Source: Gemmatimonadota bacterium
Lineage (GTDB): Bacteria > Gemmatimonadota > Gemmatimonadetes > Longimicrobiales > Gaopeijiaceae
NCBI GenBank assembly: GCA_041390105.1
Contig: JAWKQO010000001.1
Coordinates: 372,001-436,000, forward strand
DNA: 64,000 bases
Direction: 5' to 3'
The notes below the pieces were generated by a model. It saw only the letters and a program-made list of their open reading frames with translations, did not search any database and had not been told where the DNA came from. This document shows, piece after piece, positions 33,968-41,356 of this stretch (its first letter is position 1; each line of letters starts with the position of its first letter). A program made the position numbers and the translations under genes.

Positions 33968-34891
33968 ATGGTCGAAAACGAGACATCCGACCGGACGCCT
34001 CTGGCTCTGGTCGTCGAGGGGAATGACGCCTTGGCGTCGTCGCTGGTCGACCTCCTCGGCGGGCACGGCTTTGCGGTGCTACGTGCAGCTGGAGGGCGCC
34101 AGGCCCTGGAGCTGCTGGGCAAGGTGCGCCCCGACCTGCTGCTCATCGGCCTGATCCTGCCCGACGCGACGGGCCCGGACGTGGTCCGGGCGCTGGCGCG
34201 GGTGCCGACCGTCCGGTCGTCCACCCCGATCGTGATGGTGTCCGAGCGCGCACTCGACCCGGCCTCTCGGGTGGAGAGCTTCGAATCGGGTGCATGGGAA
34301 GTGCTCGAAGCCCCGTTCGAGGGTGGGCAGCTGGTTCCGCAGCTCCGGGCCTTCGTCGCCGCCAAGATGGACGCCGATTCTGCCCGGGAGGAGGGGCTCC
34401 TCGACCCGACCACCGGCTTCTACAACATTCGCGGCGTGCTGCGCCGCGTGGGCGAGGTGGCGGCAGATGCAGCCCGCTACCAACGCCCTGTGGCCTGCGT
34501 GGTGGTAGGGCCCGATCGCTCCGAGGGGGATCCGCTGGACCGTCGTAGCGCCGAACGGCTCAGCGAAGAGATGGCGGTGGGCATCACGGCCACCACCCGA
34601 CTGTCCGACACGCTTGGCCGCCTGGGCGACGCCGATTTCGTGGTGGTGGCCGCCGGAACCGATCAAGAAGGGGCCAACCGGCTCGCCGAGCGCCTGCTGG
34701 CCCGGTTGGACCCCTCCACCGAGGCGCTCTTCGCGCGGCCTCTGCGGCTTCGTGCGGGCGTGTACGCGATCCCGGGCCACGCGGGGACATCCGTGATTCC
34801 CGTGGATCTCCTCACACGCGCGACCCTCGCGCTACGCCGAGCCCAGGACGAGGGGAACGGTCAGCGCATCTTCGGCTACGAGCGGGCCTGA
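33968..34891 (+). CDS. Pseudo-receiver plus degenerate GGDEF protein, candidate c-di-GMP receptor
   Basis: A 307-aa soluble protein. Residues about 10-130 align with receiver domains but lack the acidic pocket (LALVVEGND), the phosphoacceptor (LLLIGLIL, Gly at the Asp position) and the Lys-Pro motif (EAPFEG). Residues about 145-300 are GGDEF-like (DPTTGFYNIRGVL), but the active site reads GDADF (220-224), so cyclase activity is unlikely. Five residues before it is RLSD (211-214), an intact RxxD inhibitory site at canonical spacing, the feature by which catalytically dead GGDEF proteins bind c-di-GMP. It lies between wza-like and wzc-like genes. ATG 33968 is chosen because upstream residues are not domain-like. 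Confidence 0.85.
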   Translation: MVENETSDRTPLALVVEGNDALASSLVDLLGGHGFAVLRAAGGRQALELLGKVRPDLLLIGLILPDATGPDVVRALARVPTVRSSTPIVMVSERALDPASRVESFESGAWEVLEAPFEGGQLVPQLRAFVAAKMDADSAREEGLLDPTTGFYNIRGVLRRVGEVAADAARYQRPVACVVVGPDRSEGDPLDRRSAERLSEEMAVGITATTRLSDTLGRLGDADFVVVAAGTDQEGANRLAERLLARLDPSTEALFARPLRLRAGVYAIPGHAGTSVIPVDLLTRATLALRRAQDEGNGQRIFGYERA

Positions 34892-34925
34892 GGCGTCCAA
34901 CACGCGAACGAGGGGCACTGAAGAA

Positions 34926-34957
34926 AAGGGCTCCCGCGGATCGCCGCGGGAGCCCTT
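34926..34957 (-). terminator. Rho-independent terminator of the wzc-like gene (possibly bidirectional)
   Basis: A perfect 14-bp stem (AAGGGCTCCCGCGG / CCGCGGGAGCCCTT) with a 4-base ATCG loop. On the minus strand the stem is followed by TTCTT, making TTTTCTT including the stem end, so it terminates the minus-strand wzc-like gene ending at 34988. On the plus strand a weaker TTCGTGTTT follows, so it may also stop the pseudo-receiver/GGDEF transcript. Confidence 0.8.
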
Positions 34958-34987
34958 CGTGTTTCGTCTTCTCGCGAAATGGTCGGG

Positions 34988-37375
34988 CTAGACCTCGCTG
35001 GCCGCCGAGAGCGCGGCCCGCTCGGACTCGTCGCCTTCCTCGGTCGCGCCGTATCCCGGGAGGTAGGACGTGTAGTAGCGGTAGACACCACCTGGCTGCA
35101 CGTCGTTGAGGATGGCTCCCAGGATCCGCACCGGCAGGCGTGCCAGTGGCCCGAGGCGGGCCAAGGTCAGCTCCCGGTTGGTGGCGCCGGTGCGCAGGAT
35201 CATGACGAGCGTGCCCGTGAGGGTGCCGAGCAGGAACGCATCGCTCCCGGCGCCCAGCGGCGGACTATCCACCAGGATCACCCCGTACTGCGTCTTCAGA
35301 TCGGCGAACAACTCCCTCATCTCTAGGGAGCCCAGCAGCTCCGGCGCGTGCGCCAGCCGCGACCCGGAGCTGATGATGTCGAGCGAGTCGTACTCGGTCT
35401 TCTGGATGATTTCCGACAGGGCGGCGTTGCCGGCCAGGTAGTCCGTCAGCCCCGGCTTGCGGGAACGGCCCAGGAGCTGGTGCACGTCACCCCGGCGGGT
35501 GTCGCCGTCGATGATGAGCGCTTTGCGGCCCAACTCGGCGAATGCGACGCCGAGGTTCGCGGTGATCAACGACTTCCCATCACCGCTGCCCGGGCTCGTG
35601 ATGGTCAGGAGCAGAGGTCCGGGGCCCGCGCTTCCGTAGGCGTACAGCAGATTCAGGCGCAGCTCCCGGAAGGCCTCCACCACCTGGAGGGTGTTCTCCT
35701 CGCCCCGCTTGCCGGGGTCGCGCAGGATGGGGGGTACCGCCCCCAGGATGGTGAGCCCCATCTCGGACGTCACCTGCTCAGGGTAGTGCACCCGGGGGTC
35801 CAGGCGATCGAGCAGGATCGCACCGAGCACGCCAATGGCGAGGCTGCCGGCCAGGATCACCAGCACCATGCTGAGGCGCTGATCCGGCACCGGCGGCGCC
35901 AGGGGACTGGCCCGGCTCCAGACGCGCACGTCCGGTACCGTGCTGGCGGCAGCCAGGCGGGCGTTCTCGTAGCGGTTGTTGATGTCCTGAAAGAGGACCT
36001 GCGCGCTCTGTGCGTCCCGGGTGAGACGATCCTCCTGCAATTGCCGGGGCGGGATGTTCTGCAACTCGGCGGAGGCGTCATCGACGTCCTCTTGCAGATG
36101 CACTTCCTCTGCGGCCAACCCGTCCAGGACGGTCTGGGCCAGGCCGGGGATCACCTGACGCTCGAGGGTCTCGATCTGATTCCGCTTTTCCACAACCCGC
36201 GGGTCCTCGTCCGTATAGCGGTATTTGAGGACGCGCAGCTCCGCGTTGGCGGTCGTCAACTCCGCGATCGCCCCCATGAGCGGCCGCGAGTTCTGCACCG
36301 AGGGGACGTACTCCAGCGCCTCGATGTTCAACGGTGCGGCAGCGAGAGCGGCGTTGATCCGGCGCCGGTCCTGCTCGATTTGATCCAGGCGCAGCCGCTT
36401 CTGGAAGAAGTCCTGCATCACCGGGCCCTGGGTCATCTGCAGGCCGGGAGTGACCACCGCCCGCTCATTGGGCTGGGTGATGGTCTGGATGCGGTACTGC
36501 TCCAGCGAGAGCTCCTTCTCCTGGAGCTCCTGGGAGACGCGGTCCCGCTGTTCGGCCAGCTGGCGGGTCAGGTCGTCCGCTTTGGCCCGCTTGAGCTCGG
36601 TGGCCATCTTGACGTGCTGCTCGGCCACTCGATTCACGATTTCGGAGACGATCCGCGGGTCGGACCCGCGGAGCGTGAGGTGGATGAACGACGCCGGCCC
36701 CCGCACCTGCGGGGTCAGGCGGTTCCCGAGCTGGCGCGCCAGCGCTCCCGGGTCCCGAACGGTGAAGTCGATGACCCGGCCCGGCGTCAGCTCGGTTCGG
36801 CCGGGCTTCCAGTCCCACCCCAGAGCACGCCCGATGGGTGCGTCGACCTCGCCCTGTTCGAGGAGCTCGCCCCGATCGGTCGTCAGCGTGTAGCGGCCGC
36901 CCTCCGGGTCCACAGCCAGGCGGAATTCCCCGGCCAGCGGACTCTCCGAGACGTTGAAGCGGGCCACGGCCGCCGAGTCCTTCGCCTCGGTCGGCTGCAC
37001 GTACAGCCGGAGCTCCTTCACCACCGGCTCGACCACGGGCGGAGAGGTCAGCAGGTCGACCCAGGCGTACTCCTGCAGGAGCTGCTGCGGCTGAATCGGC
37101 CCGCGCCGGGGGTCGGACTCGGGCTCCACCCAGAGGCTGGCGGAAGCCTCGTACTCCGGCTGGATCCACATCCAGACGCCGGCCGAGGCCAGAGCTCCGA
37201 TCAGGAGCGTGGCGGCCGGCAGCCACTTCTGCCGAAGGACCGCGGAGACGTACCGACGCCAGGAAACCCCGGATTCCTCCTCGGGCGGCGCGTCGAGGAG
37301 CGGCCCGGCGAAGCGCGGGTCGCTGGGTACGGGGTGGATCGGTCCGTGGCCCCCTGGGGGCAGCAGTTCGGACAT
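34988..37375 (-). CDS. Polysaccharide co-polymerase and bacterial tyrosine autokinase, Wzc-like
   Basis: Controls chain length and export of surface polysaccharide at the inner membrane. The 795-aa protein has two transmembrane helices (about 52-70 and 500-520) flanking a long periplasmic Wzz-type domain with coiled coil (residues about 260-420). The cytoplasmic kinase has Walker A SPGSGDGKS (about 590), Walker A' ALIIDGDTRRGDVH and Walker B VILVDSPPLG. The tail carries a tyrosine cluster, YRYYTSYLPGYG, the expected autophosphorylation sites. Divergent from the NtrC-type regulator and followed by a strong terminator. Confidence 0.93.
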   Translation of the reverse strand: MSELLPPGGHGPIHPVPSDPRFAGPLLDAPPEEESGVSWRRYVSAVLRQKWLPAATLLIGALASAGVWMWIQPEYEASASLWVEPESDPRRGPIQPQQLLQEYAWVDLLTSPPVVEPVVKELRLYVQPTEAKDSAAVARFNVSESPLAGEFRLAVDPEGGRYTLTTDRGELLEQGEVDAPIGRALGWDWKPGRTELTPGRVIDFTVRDPGALARQLGNRLTPQVRGPASFIHLTLRGSDPRIVSEIVNRVAEQHVKMATELKRAKADDLTRQLAEQRDRVSQELQEKELSLEQYRIQTITQPNERAVVTPGLQMTQGPVMQDFFQKRLRLDQIEQDRRRINAALAAAPLNIEALEYVPSVQNSRPLMGAIAELTTANAELRVLKYRYTDEDPRVVEKRNQIETLERQVIPGLAQTVLDGLAAEEVHLQEDVDDASAELQNIPPRQLQEDRLTRDAQSAQVLFQDINNRYENARLAAASTVPDVRVWSRASPLAPPVPDQRLSMVLVILAGSLAIGVLGAILLDRLDPRVHYPEQVTSEMGLTILGAVPPILRDPGKRGEENTLQVVEAFRELRLNLLYAYGSAGPGPLLLTITSPGSGDGKSLITANLGVAFAELGRKALIIDGDTRRGDVHQLLGRSRKPGLTDYLAGNAALSEIIQKTEYDSLDIISSGSRLAHAPELLGSLEMRELFADLKTQYGVILVDSPPLGAGSDAFLLGTLTGTLVMILRTGATNRELTLARLGPLARLPVRILGAILNDVQPGGVYRYYTSYLPGYGATEEGDESERAALSAASEV

Positions 37376-37469
37376 GTGCTCGGTCGGCTAGAGGTTTGTT
37401 CGCAGTGTCCGTACCCTGACCGGGGGGGCCCGTGTTTCACCCGACTCCGGAGGGTCCGTTCCTTCTATC

Positions 37470-37485
37470 AGCAATCTGAGTACCG
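37470..37485 (-). promoter_or_regulatory. Candidate sigma-54 -24/-12 promoter of the wzc-like gene
   Basis: Minus strand reads CGGTACTCAGATTGCT: GG-N10-GC, AC in the -24 block and a full TTGCT at -12. Predicted start near 37461, about 86 bases upstream of the start codon at 37375. Confidence 0.3.
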
Positions 37486-37584
37486 GGATCGCGCTCATAC
37501 CGCACAGGGGCGAAAGTACGGGCGTTGACCGGACGCGACACGCGGCCGGGCCCCTGATTCCGGCTCCGCCTTGTTGCGGTGGTG

Positions 37585-37600
37585 CGGCACAGTTGTTGCC
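37585..37600 (+). promoter_or_regulatory. Candidate sigma-54 -24/-12 promoter of the NtrC-type regulator
   Basis: CGGCACAGTTGTTGCC: GGCAC at -24 and TTGC at -12 with exact GG-N10-GC spacing. Predicted start near 37610, about 96 bases before ATG 37706, which would make the regulator autoregulated. The reverse strand reads TGGCAACAACTGTGCC, also GG-N10-GC, so the element could work in both directions. Confidence 0.4.
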
Positions 37601-37705
37601 AACTGCCACCACGGCTTCGAGGTCCGTCGCCCGCACGCCACCAATCCCGTGGCTGCGAGCGGGTCGAGCGGGACCTCTTTACCGTCGGCTCGGCAGAAGA
37701 GGATC

Positions 37706-39259
37706 ATGGAAGATACAGCGACCCGGACCCGGGTGGGCTCCGGCCGGCCCTCCTCGCGCAGCGTGGGAAACGCAGGATCGAGTGAAATGGCGAACCAGCT
37801 CGTCGACGCCGAAGTGAAGAGCTCCATCAGCGTCCTGGTCGTCGACGACGAGCATACCCTCCGTGAGAGCTGCGGCAACCTGCTCCGGGCAGAGGGCTAT
37901 CAGGTCGAGGTCTGTGGTCGGGGGGACGACGCCCAGGAACTCCTGCGTCGGAAGCCGTTCGACCTGGTGCTCCTGGATCTCTACATGTCCCAGGTGCCCG
38001 GCATGGAGATCCTGGCGTCGGCGCTGGAGGCCAATCCGGATACGATCGTCATCGTGATGACCGGGAATCCGTCGGTCGAGTCCAGCATCGAGGCCCTGAG
38101 GGCGGGAGCCTGGGACTACATCCCCAAGCCGTTCTCGGCGACCCATCTCCAGATCCTGATGGGGCGCGCCGCCCACGCCGTAACCGTGGCCCGTGAGAGC
38201 CGCGCCGGGCAGAGCGACCCACTCAAGTCGGCTGCGGTCGACGGCAGGATCAACCTTCTGGGCGTTTCGGCGGCCTTCCAGCGCGTGGTGGAGCTGGCGC
38301 GCAAGGTGGCCCGCACGGACGCGTCGGTTTTCATCACGGGTGAGAGCGGGTCCGGCAAAGAGGTCATTGCGCAATTCATCCACCACAACAGTCGTCGCAG
38401 CAGCCGGGAGATGATCCCGCTCAACTGCGCCGCTCTGCCCGAGACCCTCCTGGAATCCGAGATGTTCGGCCATGTGGAGGGTGCCTTCACAGGGGCCGTC
38501 AAGGAGAAGATCGGTCTGCTGGAGGCTGCCAACGGCGGGACGCTGTTCCTGGACGAGCTCACGGAAATGCCGCTGCCCATCCAGGCCAAGCTTCTGCGTG
38601 TGATCCAGGACGGTGTGGTCCGGAGACTGGGAAGCACCTCCACGGACGCCGTGGTCAACGTGCGCTTCCTGGCGGGCACCAATGAAGACCCGATGGCCGC
38701 GGTGGAGAAGGGCAAGCTGCGTCGGGACCTCTACTACCGCCTCCGGGTCGTACCCATCCACATCCCTCCGCTGCGTGAACGCCCCGAGGATATTCCCGTC
38801 CTCGCGGAGCATTTCCTCAAGCAGTTCTGGAAGCAGCATCGCGGCGCGAACGAGGAGGCGCCGCGGCTCACCGATCAGGCGATCGACGCCCTGCTGGATT
38901 GTCCCTGGCGAGGCAACGTCCGGGAGCTGCGTAACGTCATGGAGCACTCCGTCGTGCTTCTGCAGCCCGGCGTCGACATCGAGGCGGACCAGATTCCGTT
39001 CATCGACCGCGCGGAAGGAGCGGAGGTATCCGGGTCCGGGAACCTCTTGCGCGACGTTCCGCTGAACCAGGATTACCACACCGCCCGGGAGCAGGTGCTG
39101 GCGGAGTTCGAGAAGGGCTATCTGCAGCGGATCGTGCGGACCGCGCGCGGCAACATGTCCGATGCGGCCCGGATCGCGGGCGTCGACCGCACCACGCTCT
39201 ACCGGTTGATGCAGAAGCACGGGCTCGACCGCCACGATCTGCTGACGCGGGGTGACTGA
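37706..39259 (+). CDS. NtrC-family sigma-54-dependent response regulator
   Basis: A 517-aa transcription activator. The receiver domain (about 40-155) keeps the acidic pair (VLVVDDEHTL), phosphoacceptor (LVLLDLYMS) and lysine (YIPKPF). The AAA+ domain (about 175-405) has Walker A GESGSGKE, the sigma-54 contact loop GAFTGA and Walker B GGTLFLDELTEMP. The Fis-type helix-turn-helix is at the end (SDAARIAGVDRTTLYRLMQ). No histidine kinase gene is adjacent. ATG 37706 follows GAAGAGGATC; a second ATG at 37787 lacks such a site. Its position between wzc-like and sugar-transferase genes suggests it controls polysaccharide genes. Confidence 0.95.
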   Translation: MEDTATRTRVGSGRPSSRSVGNAGSSEMANQLVDAEVKSSISVLVVDDEHTLRESCGNLLRAEGYQVEVCGRGDDAQELLRRKPFDLVLLDLYMSQVPGMEILASALEANPDTIVIVMTGNPSVESSIEALRAGAWDYIPKPFSATHLQILMGRAAHAVTVARESRAGQSDPLKSAAVDGRINLLGVSAAFQRVVELARKVARTDASVFITGESGSGKEVIAQFIHHNSRRSSREMIPLNCAALPETLLESEMFGHVEGAFTGAVKEKIGLLEAANGGTLFLDELTEMPLPIQAKLLRVIQDGVVRRLGSTSTDAVVNVRFLAGTNEDPMAAVEKGKLRRDLYYRLRVVPIHIPPLRERPEDIPVLAEHFLKQFWKQHRGANEEAPRLTDQAIDALLDCPWRGNVRELRNVMEHSVVLLQPGVDIEADQIPFIDRAEGAEVSGSGNLLRDVPLNQDYHTAREQVLAEFEKGYLQRIVRTARGNMSDAARIAGVDRTTLYRLMQKHGLDRHDLLTRGD

Positions 39260-39285
39260 CGCGCCAGGCACTACAGGCTGGGAGG

Positions 39286-39323
39286 ACGGGCCCCGGGGGA
39301 ATGCTCCCCGGGGCCCGTTTTGT
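39286..39323 (+). terminator. Rho-independent terminator of the NtrC-type gene
   Basis: A 13-bp perfect stem (ACGGGCCCCGGGG at 39286-39298 with CCCCGGGGCCCGT at 39306-39318), a 7-base loop and a following TTTTGTT tract. It ends 27 bases downstream of the stop of the regulator gene and isolates it from the sugar-transferase gene. Confidence 0.85.
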
Positions 39324-39643
39324 TGGACGCCGGCCCGATCGTCACGACCCCGGTCGCACCGATCCGTCGCGATCTGATCGGGCGCGTGCGGCTCGAGCTG
39401 TCGCGCGCGGGCCACAGGCGTCGATGCGCGGCCACAGGCACTCCCGCCGCCGATGACCGAGCGGGTGCCCGAAAAGCCCGCCGTTGTGGGATTCTACGCC
39501 GGCGGACCGGACTGGCTCCCCGCCGCACGACCCTTGCACGGCTACGGGCGGGAGTCGTGACCGGATGGGATTGGGAACTACGCCTTAAGCGTTACGAAGG
39601 ACACCGAGCTTTGAGCGGTTCCAAGAGAATCAGAGAGGACGCC
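39324..39643. other. Leader and promoter region of sugar transferase copy 2
   Basis: About 320 bases between the terminator and the TTG start at 39644. It contains a strong sigma-54-like element (39523-39538) and a short direct repeat (GGCCACAGGC at about 39409 and 39430). An ATG at 39320 and a GTG at 39557 are in frame with the transferase, but the intervening residues are Arg-rich and unlike the family. Confidence 0.45.
39523..39538 (+). promoter_or_regulatory. Candidate sigma-54 -24/-12 promoter of sugar transferase copy 2
   Basis: CCGCACGACCCTTGCA matches the consensus TGGCACGRNNNTTGCW at all fixed positions except the first two (TG to CC). TTGCA at -12 is perfect and spacing is right, but the first G of the invariant GG is C, which may weaken it. 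Predicted start near 39548, about 96 bases before the TTG at 39644. Confidence 0.4.
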
Positions 39644-40447
39644 TTGACGACGAACGTCTTGACCCAGGCGGGTCCTTCCACGGGAAGTGATCGCCGGCCC
39701 TGGACCATCTCCGGTGAAGCGGGCGGAGCCCGGGTCCCGTTCCCCCGGACGGCACGTGGCCCGGTCCGACCGACCGGACCCGCGCTCAGCACTCCCAAGC
39801 GCGAGCGGATCCGGCGCGTCCTGAACGTGGTGGCTGCGTCGACCCTCCTGGTGCTGAGCCTCCCCCTCATGGTGTTGATCGCGTTTCTCGTGAAGGTCAC
39901 CTCGCCCGGTCCGGTGCTGTATCGGCAGCCGCGCGTCGGCCTCGATCAGCGCCGGAGCGAGGATCGGCGTTCCGCAGGACGCTCGGGACACGATCGCCGT
40001 CGCCGCGACAGCGGCGGCCGCATCTTCACGATCTACAAGTTCCGGACGATGCGGGTGGAGTCCGATGCACCGCAGGTCTGGGCATCGGCGGATGATCCGC
40101 GCATCACGCCGCTCGGGAAGGTGCTGCGCAAGACCCGGCTCGACGAGCTCCCCCAGCTGGTCAATATCCTGCGGGGAGACATGAACCTGGTGGGGCCGCG
40201 CCCCGAGCAACCCGAGATCTTCCTGCGCTTGCGTCAGGAGGTGCCGGCCTATCCGAGTCGCCAGGGAATCCTCCCCGGAATCACCGGGTGGGCCCAGGTG
40301 AACCACAAGTACGATCAGTGCATCGAGGATGTCGAGCAGAAGGTCCGCCTCGACCTCGAGTACATCGAGCGGCGCTCTGCCTGGCAGGATCTCCGCATCA
40401 TGCTGCGGACGATCCCCGTGATGCTGTTCGGCAAGGGCTCCCGCTAG
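39644..40447 (+). CDS. Initiating sugar-phosphate transferase (WcaJ/PglC catalytic-domain type), copy 2
   Basis: A 267-aa paralogue of the gene at 6939-7736, with the same layout: disordered Arg/Pro-rich N-terminus, hydrophobic helix ending TSPGPVLY, YKFRTM, LDELPQLVNILRGDMN, LVGPRPEQP and a nearly identical C-terminus (RIMLRTIPVML). TTG 39644, preceded by GAGAGGA, is chosen because it gives the same length as the paralogue; longer in-frame starts are possible. The two copies may start two different polymers or respond to different promoters. Confidence 0.88.
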   Translation: MTTNVLTQAGPSTGSDRRPWTISGEAGGARVPFPRTARGPVRPTGPALSTPKRERIRRVLNVVAASTLLVLSLPLMVLIAFLVKVTSPGPVLYRQPRVGLDQRRSEDRRSAGRSGHDRRRRDSGGRIFTIYKFRTMRVESDAPQVWASADDPRITPLGKVLRKTRLDELPQLVNILRGDMNLVGPRPEQPEIFLRLRQEVPAYPSRQGILPGITGWAQVNHKYDQCIEDVEQKVRLDLEYIERRSAWQDLRIMLRTIPVMLFGKGSR

Positions 40448-40508
40448 GTCACACCGCCGCGCGGGCGTCCGTGGGATGCGGACCGTCCGCCGCGAGTCGT
40501 GCGGGTGC

Positions 40509-41348
40509 CTACCCGTTCTTGCGATAGACCATTTCGTGGCAGCCGAGGCCACGGGTCTCCCGCACCACCACCGGTGTGAAGCCCCGCTCTCCCGCGAATC
40601 GCGTGACCGACTCGACGCTCACGGCCTCGTAGGGATAGCCGCCCACCCAGTCGATGATGTCCCGCCAGCGGTTCATGCCGCGGTCCACGCTCTTCCAGGA
40701 GCGGACGTAGTCCAAGGGCCGACCCCGGACCAGCTTGCCCAGCGCGTCCCGCACCTCGTAGGGCAGGATGGCGAGTGCCGCGTAGGGCGCTTGGAGGGGG
40801 CGGGGGAGGGCGACGTAGAGGCGCTTCAGGTGCCACCACATGCGGCTCTCCCACCCGCGATCGTTGTAGAGGGCCACGAAGAACAGACCGTCCGGCTTCA
40901 CCCGATCGAGGGCCAGCTCGATCCCCTTCCACATGTCGCCGGTGTGATGCAACACGCCCCAGCTGTAGACGATGTCGAACTGACCCAGGCTCTTGCCGTA
41001 CTCCGGATCCAGCGCAGAGCCACGCTCCACCGTCCACTGCGGGTCGTCCGGGAAGTAGCGTCTGCGTAGCTCCTGCGTGCAGGCCACCGAGTTCGGGTCG
41101 AAATCGAAGGAGTGCACCCGCGCTCCGAGCCGGCGGGCCACCAGGCTGGACAACCCGCTCCCGGAGCCGATATCGAGGAAGTCGAGCCCGCTGAGGTCGT
41201 CCAGACCGAGAACGTCGACGAACGAACGCTCTGCCCCGGCGATCCGGTCGTCGTTCAGCACGCGCAGGAAGCGCGCCCAGTTCTCCCCGAACTGGAAGCG
41301 TTCTTCGAGGGGCACCTCGGATGTCGACACTGGATCTCCTTCGCTCAC
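40509..41348 (-). CDS. Class I SAM-dependent methyltransferase
   Basis: A 279-aa Rossmann-fold methyltransferase: FLDIGSGSGLSSLVARRLGA (motif I), VHSFDFDPNSVACT (motif II Asp) and FDIVYSWGVLHHTGDMW (motif IV). The family includes sugar O-methyltransferases and ubiquinone-type enzymes. Eight bases separate it from the flippase gene on the same strand, so methylation of the polysaccharide or its lipid carrier is a plausible role. Confidence 0.88.
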   Translation of the reverse strand: MSEGDPVSTSEVPLEERFQFGENWARFLRVLNDDRIAGAERSFVDVLGLDDLSGLDFLDIGSGSGLSSLVARRLGARVHSFDFDPNSVACTQELRRRYFPDDPQWTVERGSALDPEYGKSLGQFDIVYSWGVLHHTGDMWKGIELALDRVKPDGLFFVALYNDRGWESRMWWHLKRLYVALPRPLQAPYAALAILPYEVRDALGKLVRGRPLDYVRSWKSVDRGMNRWRDIIDWVGGYPYEAVSVESVTRFAGERGFTPVVVRETRGLGCHEMVYRKNG

Positions 41349-41356
41349 GTCTGGTG

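Larger units (their letters stand above)
37376..37705. other. Divergent regulatory region between wzc-like gene and NtrC-type regulator
   Basis: About 330 bases without a plausible gene. It contains two sigma-54-like elements, one facing each gene (37470-37485 minus, 37585-37600 plus). The second is nearly symmetric, so it also reads as GG-N10-GC on the minus strand. GAAGAGGATC before 37706 is the ribosome-binding site of the regulator. Confidence 0.6.

Noticed and set aside
35348..37528. Antisense open frame of about 726 codons opposite the wzc-like gene
   Set aside because: Mirror of a strongly supported kinase gene; composition typical of a shadow frame.
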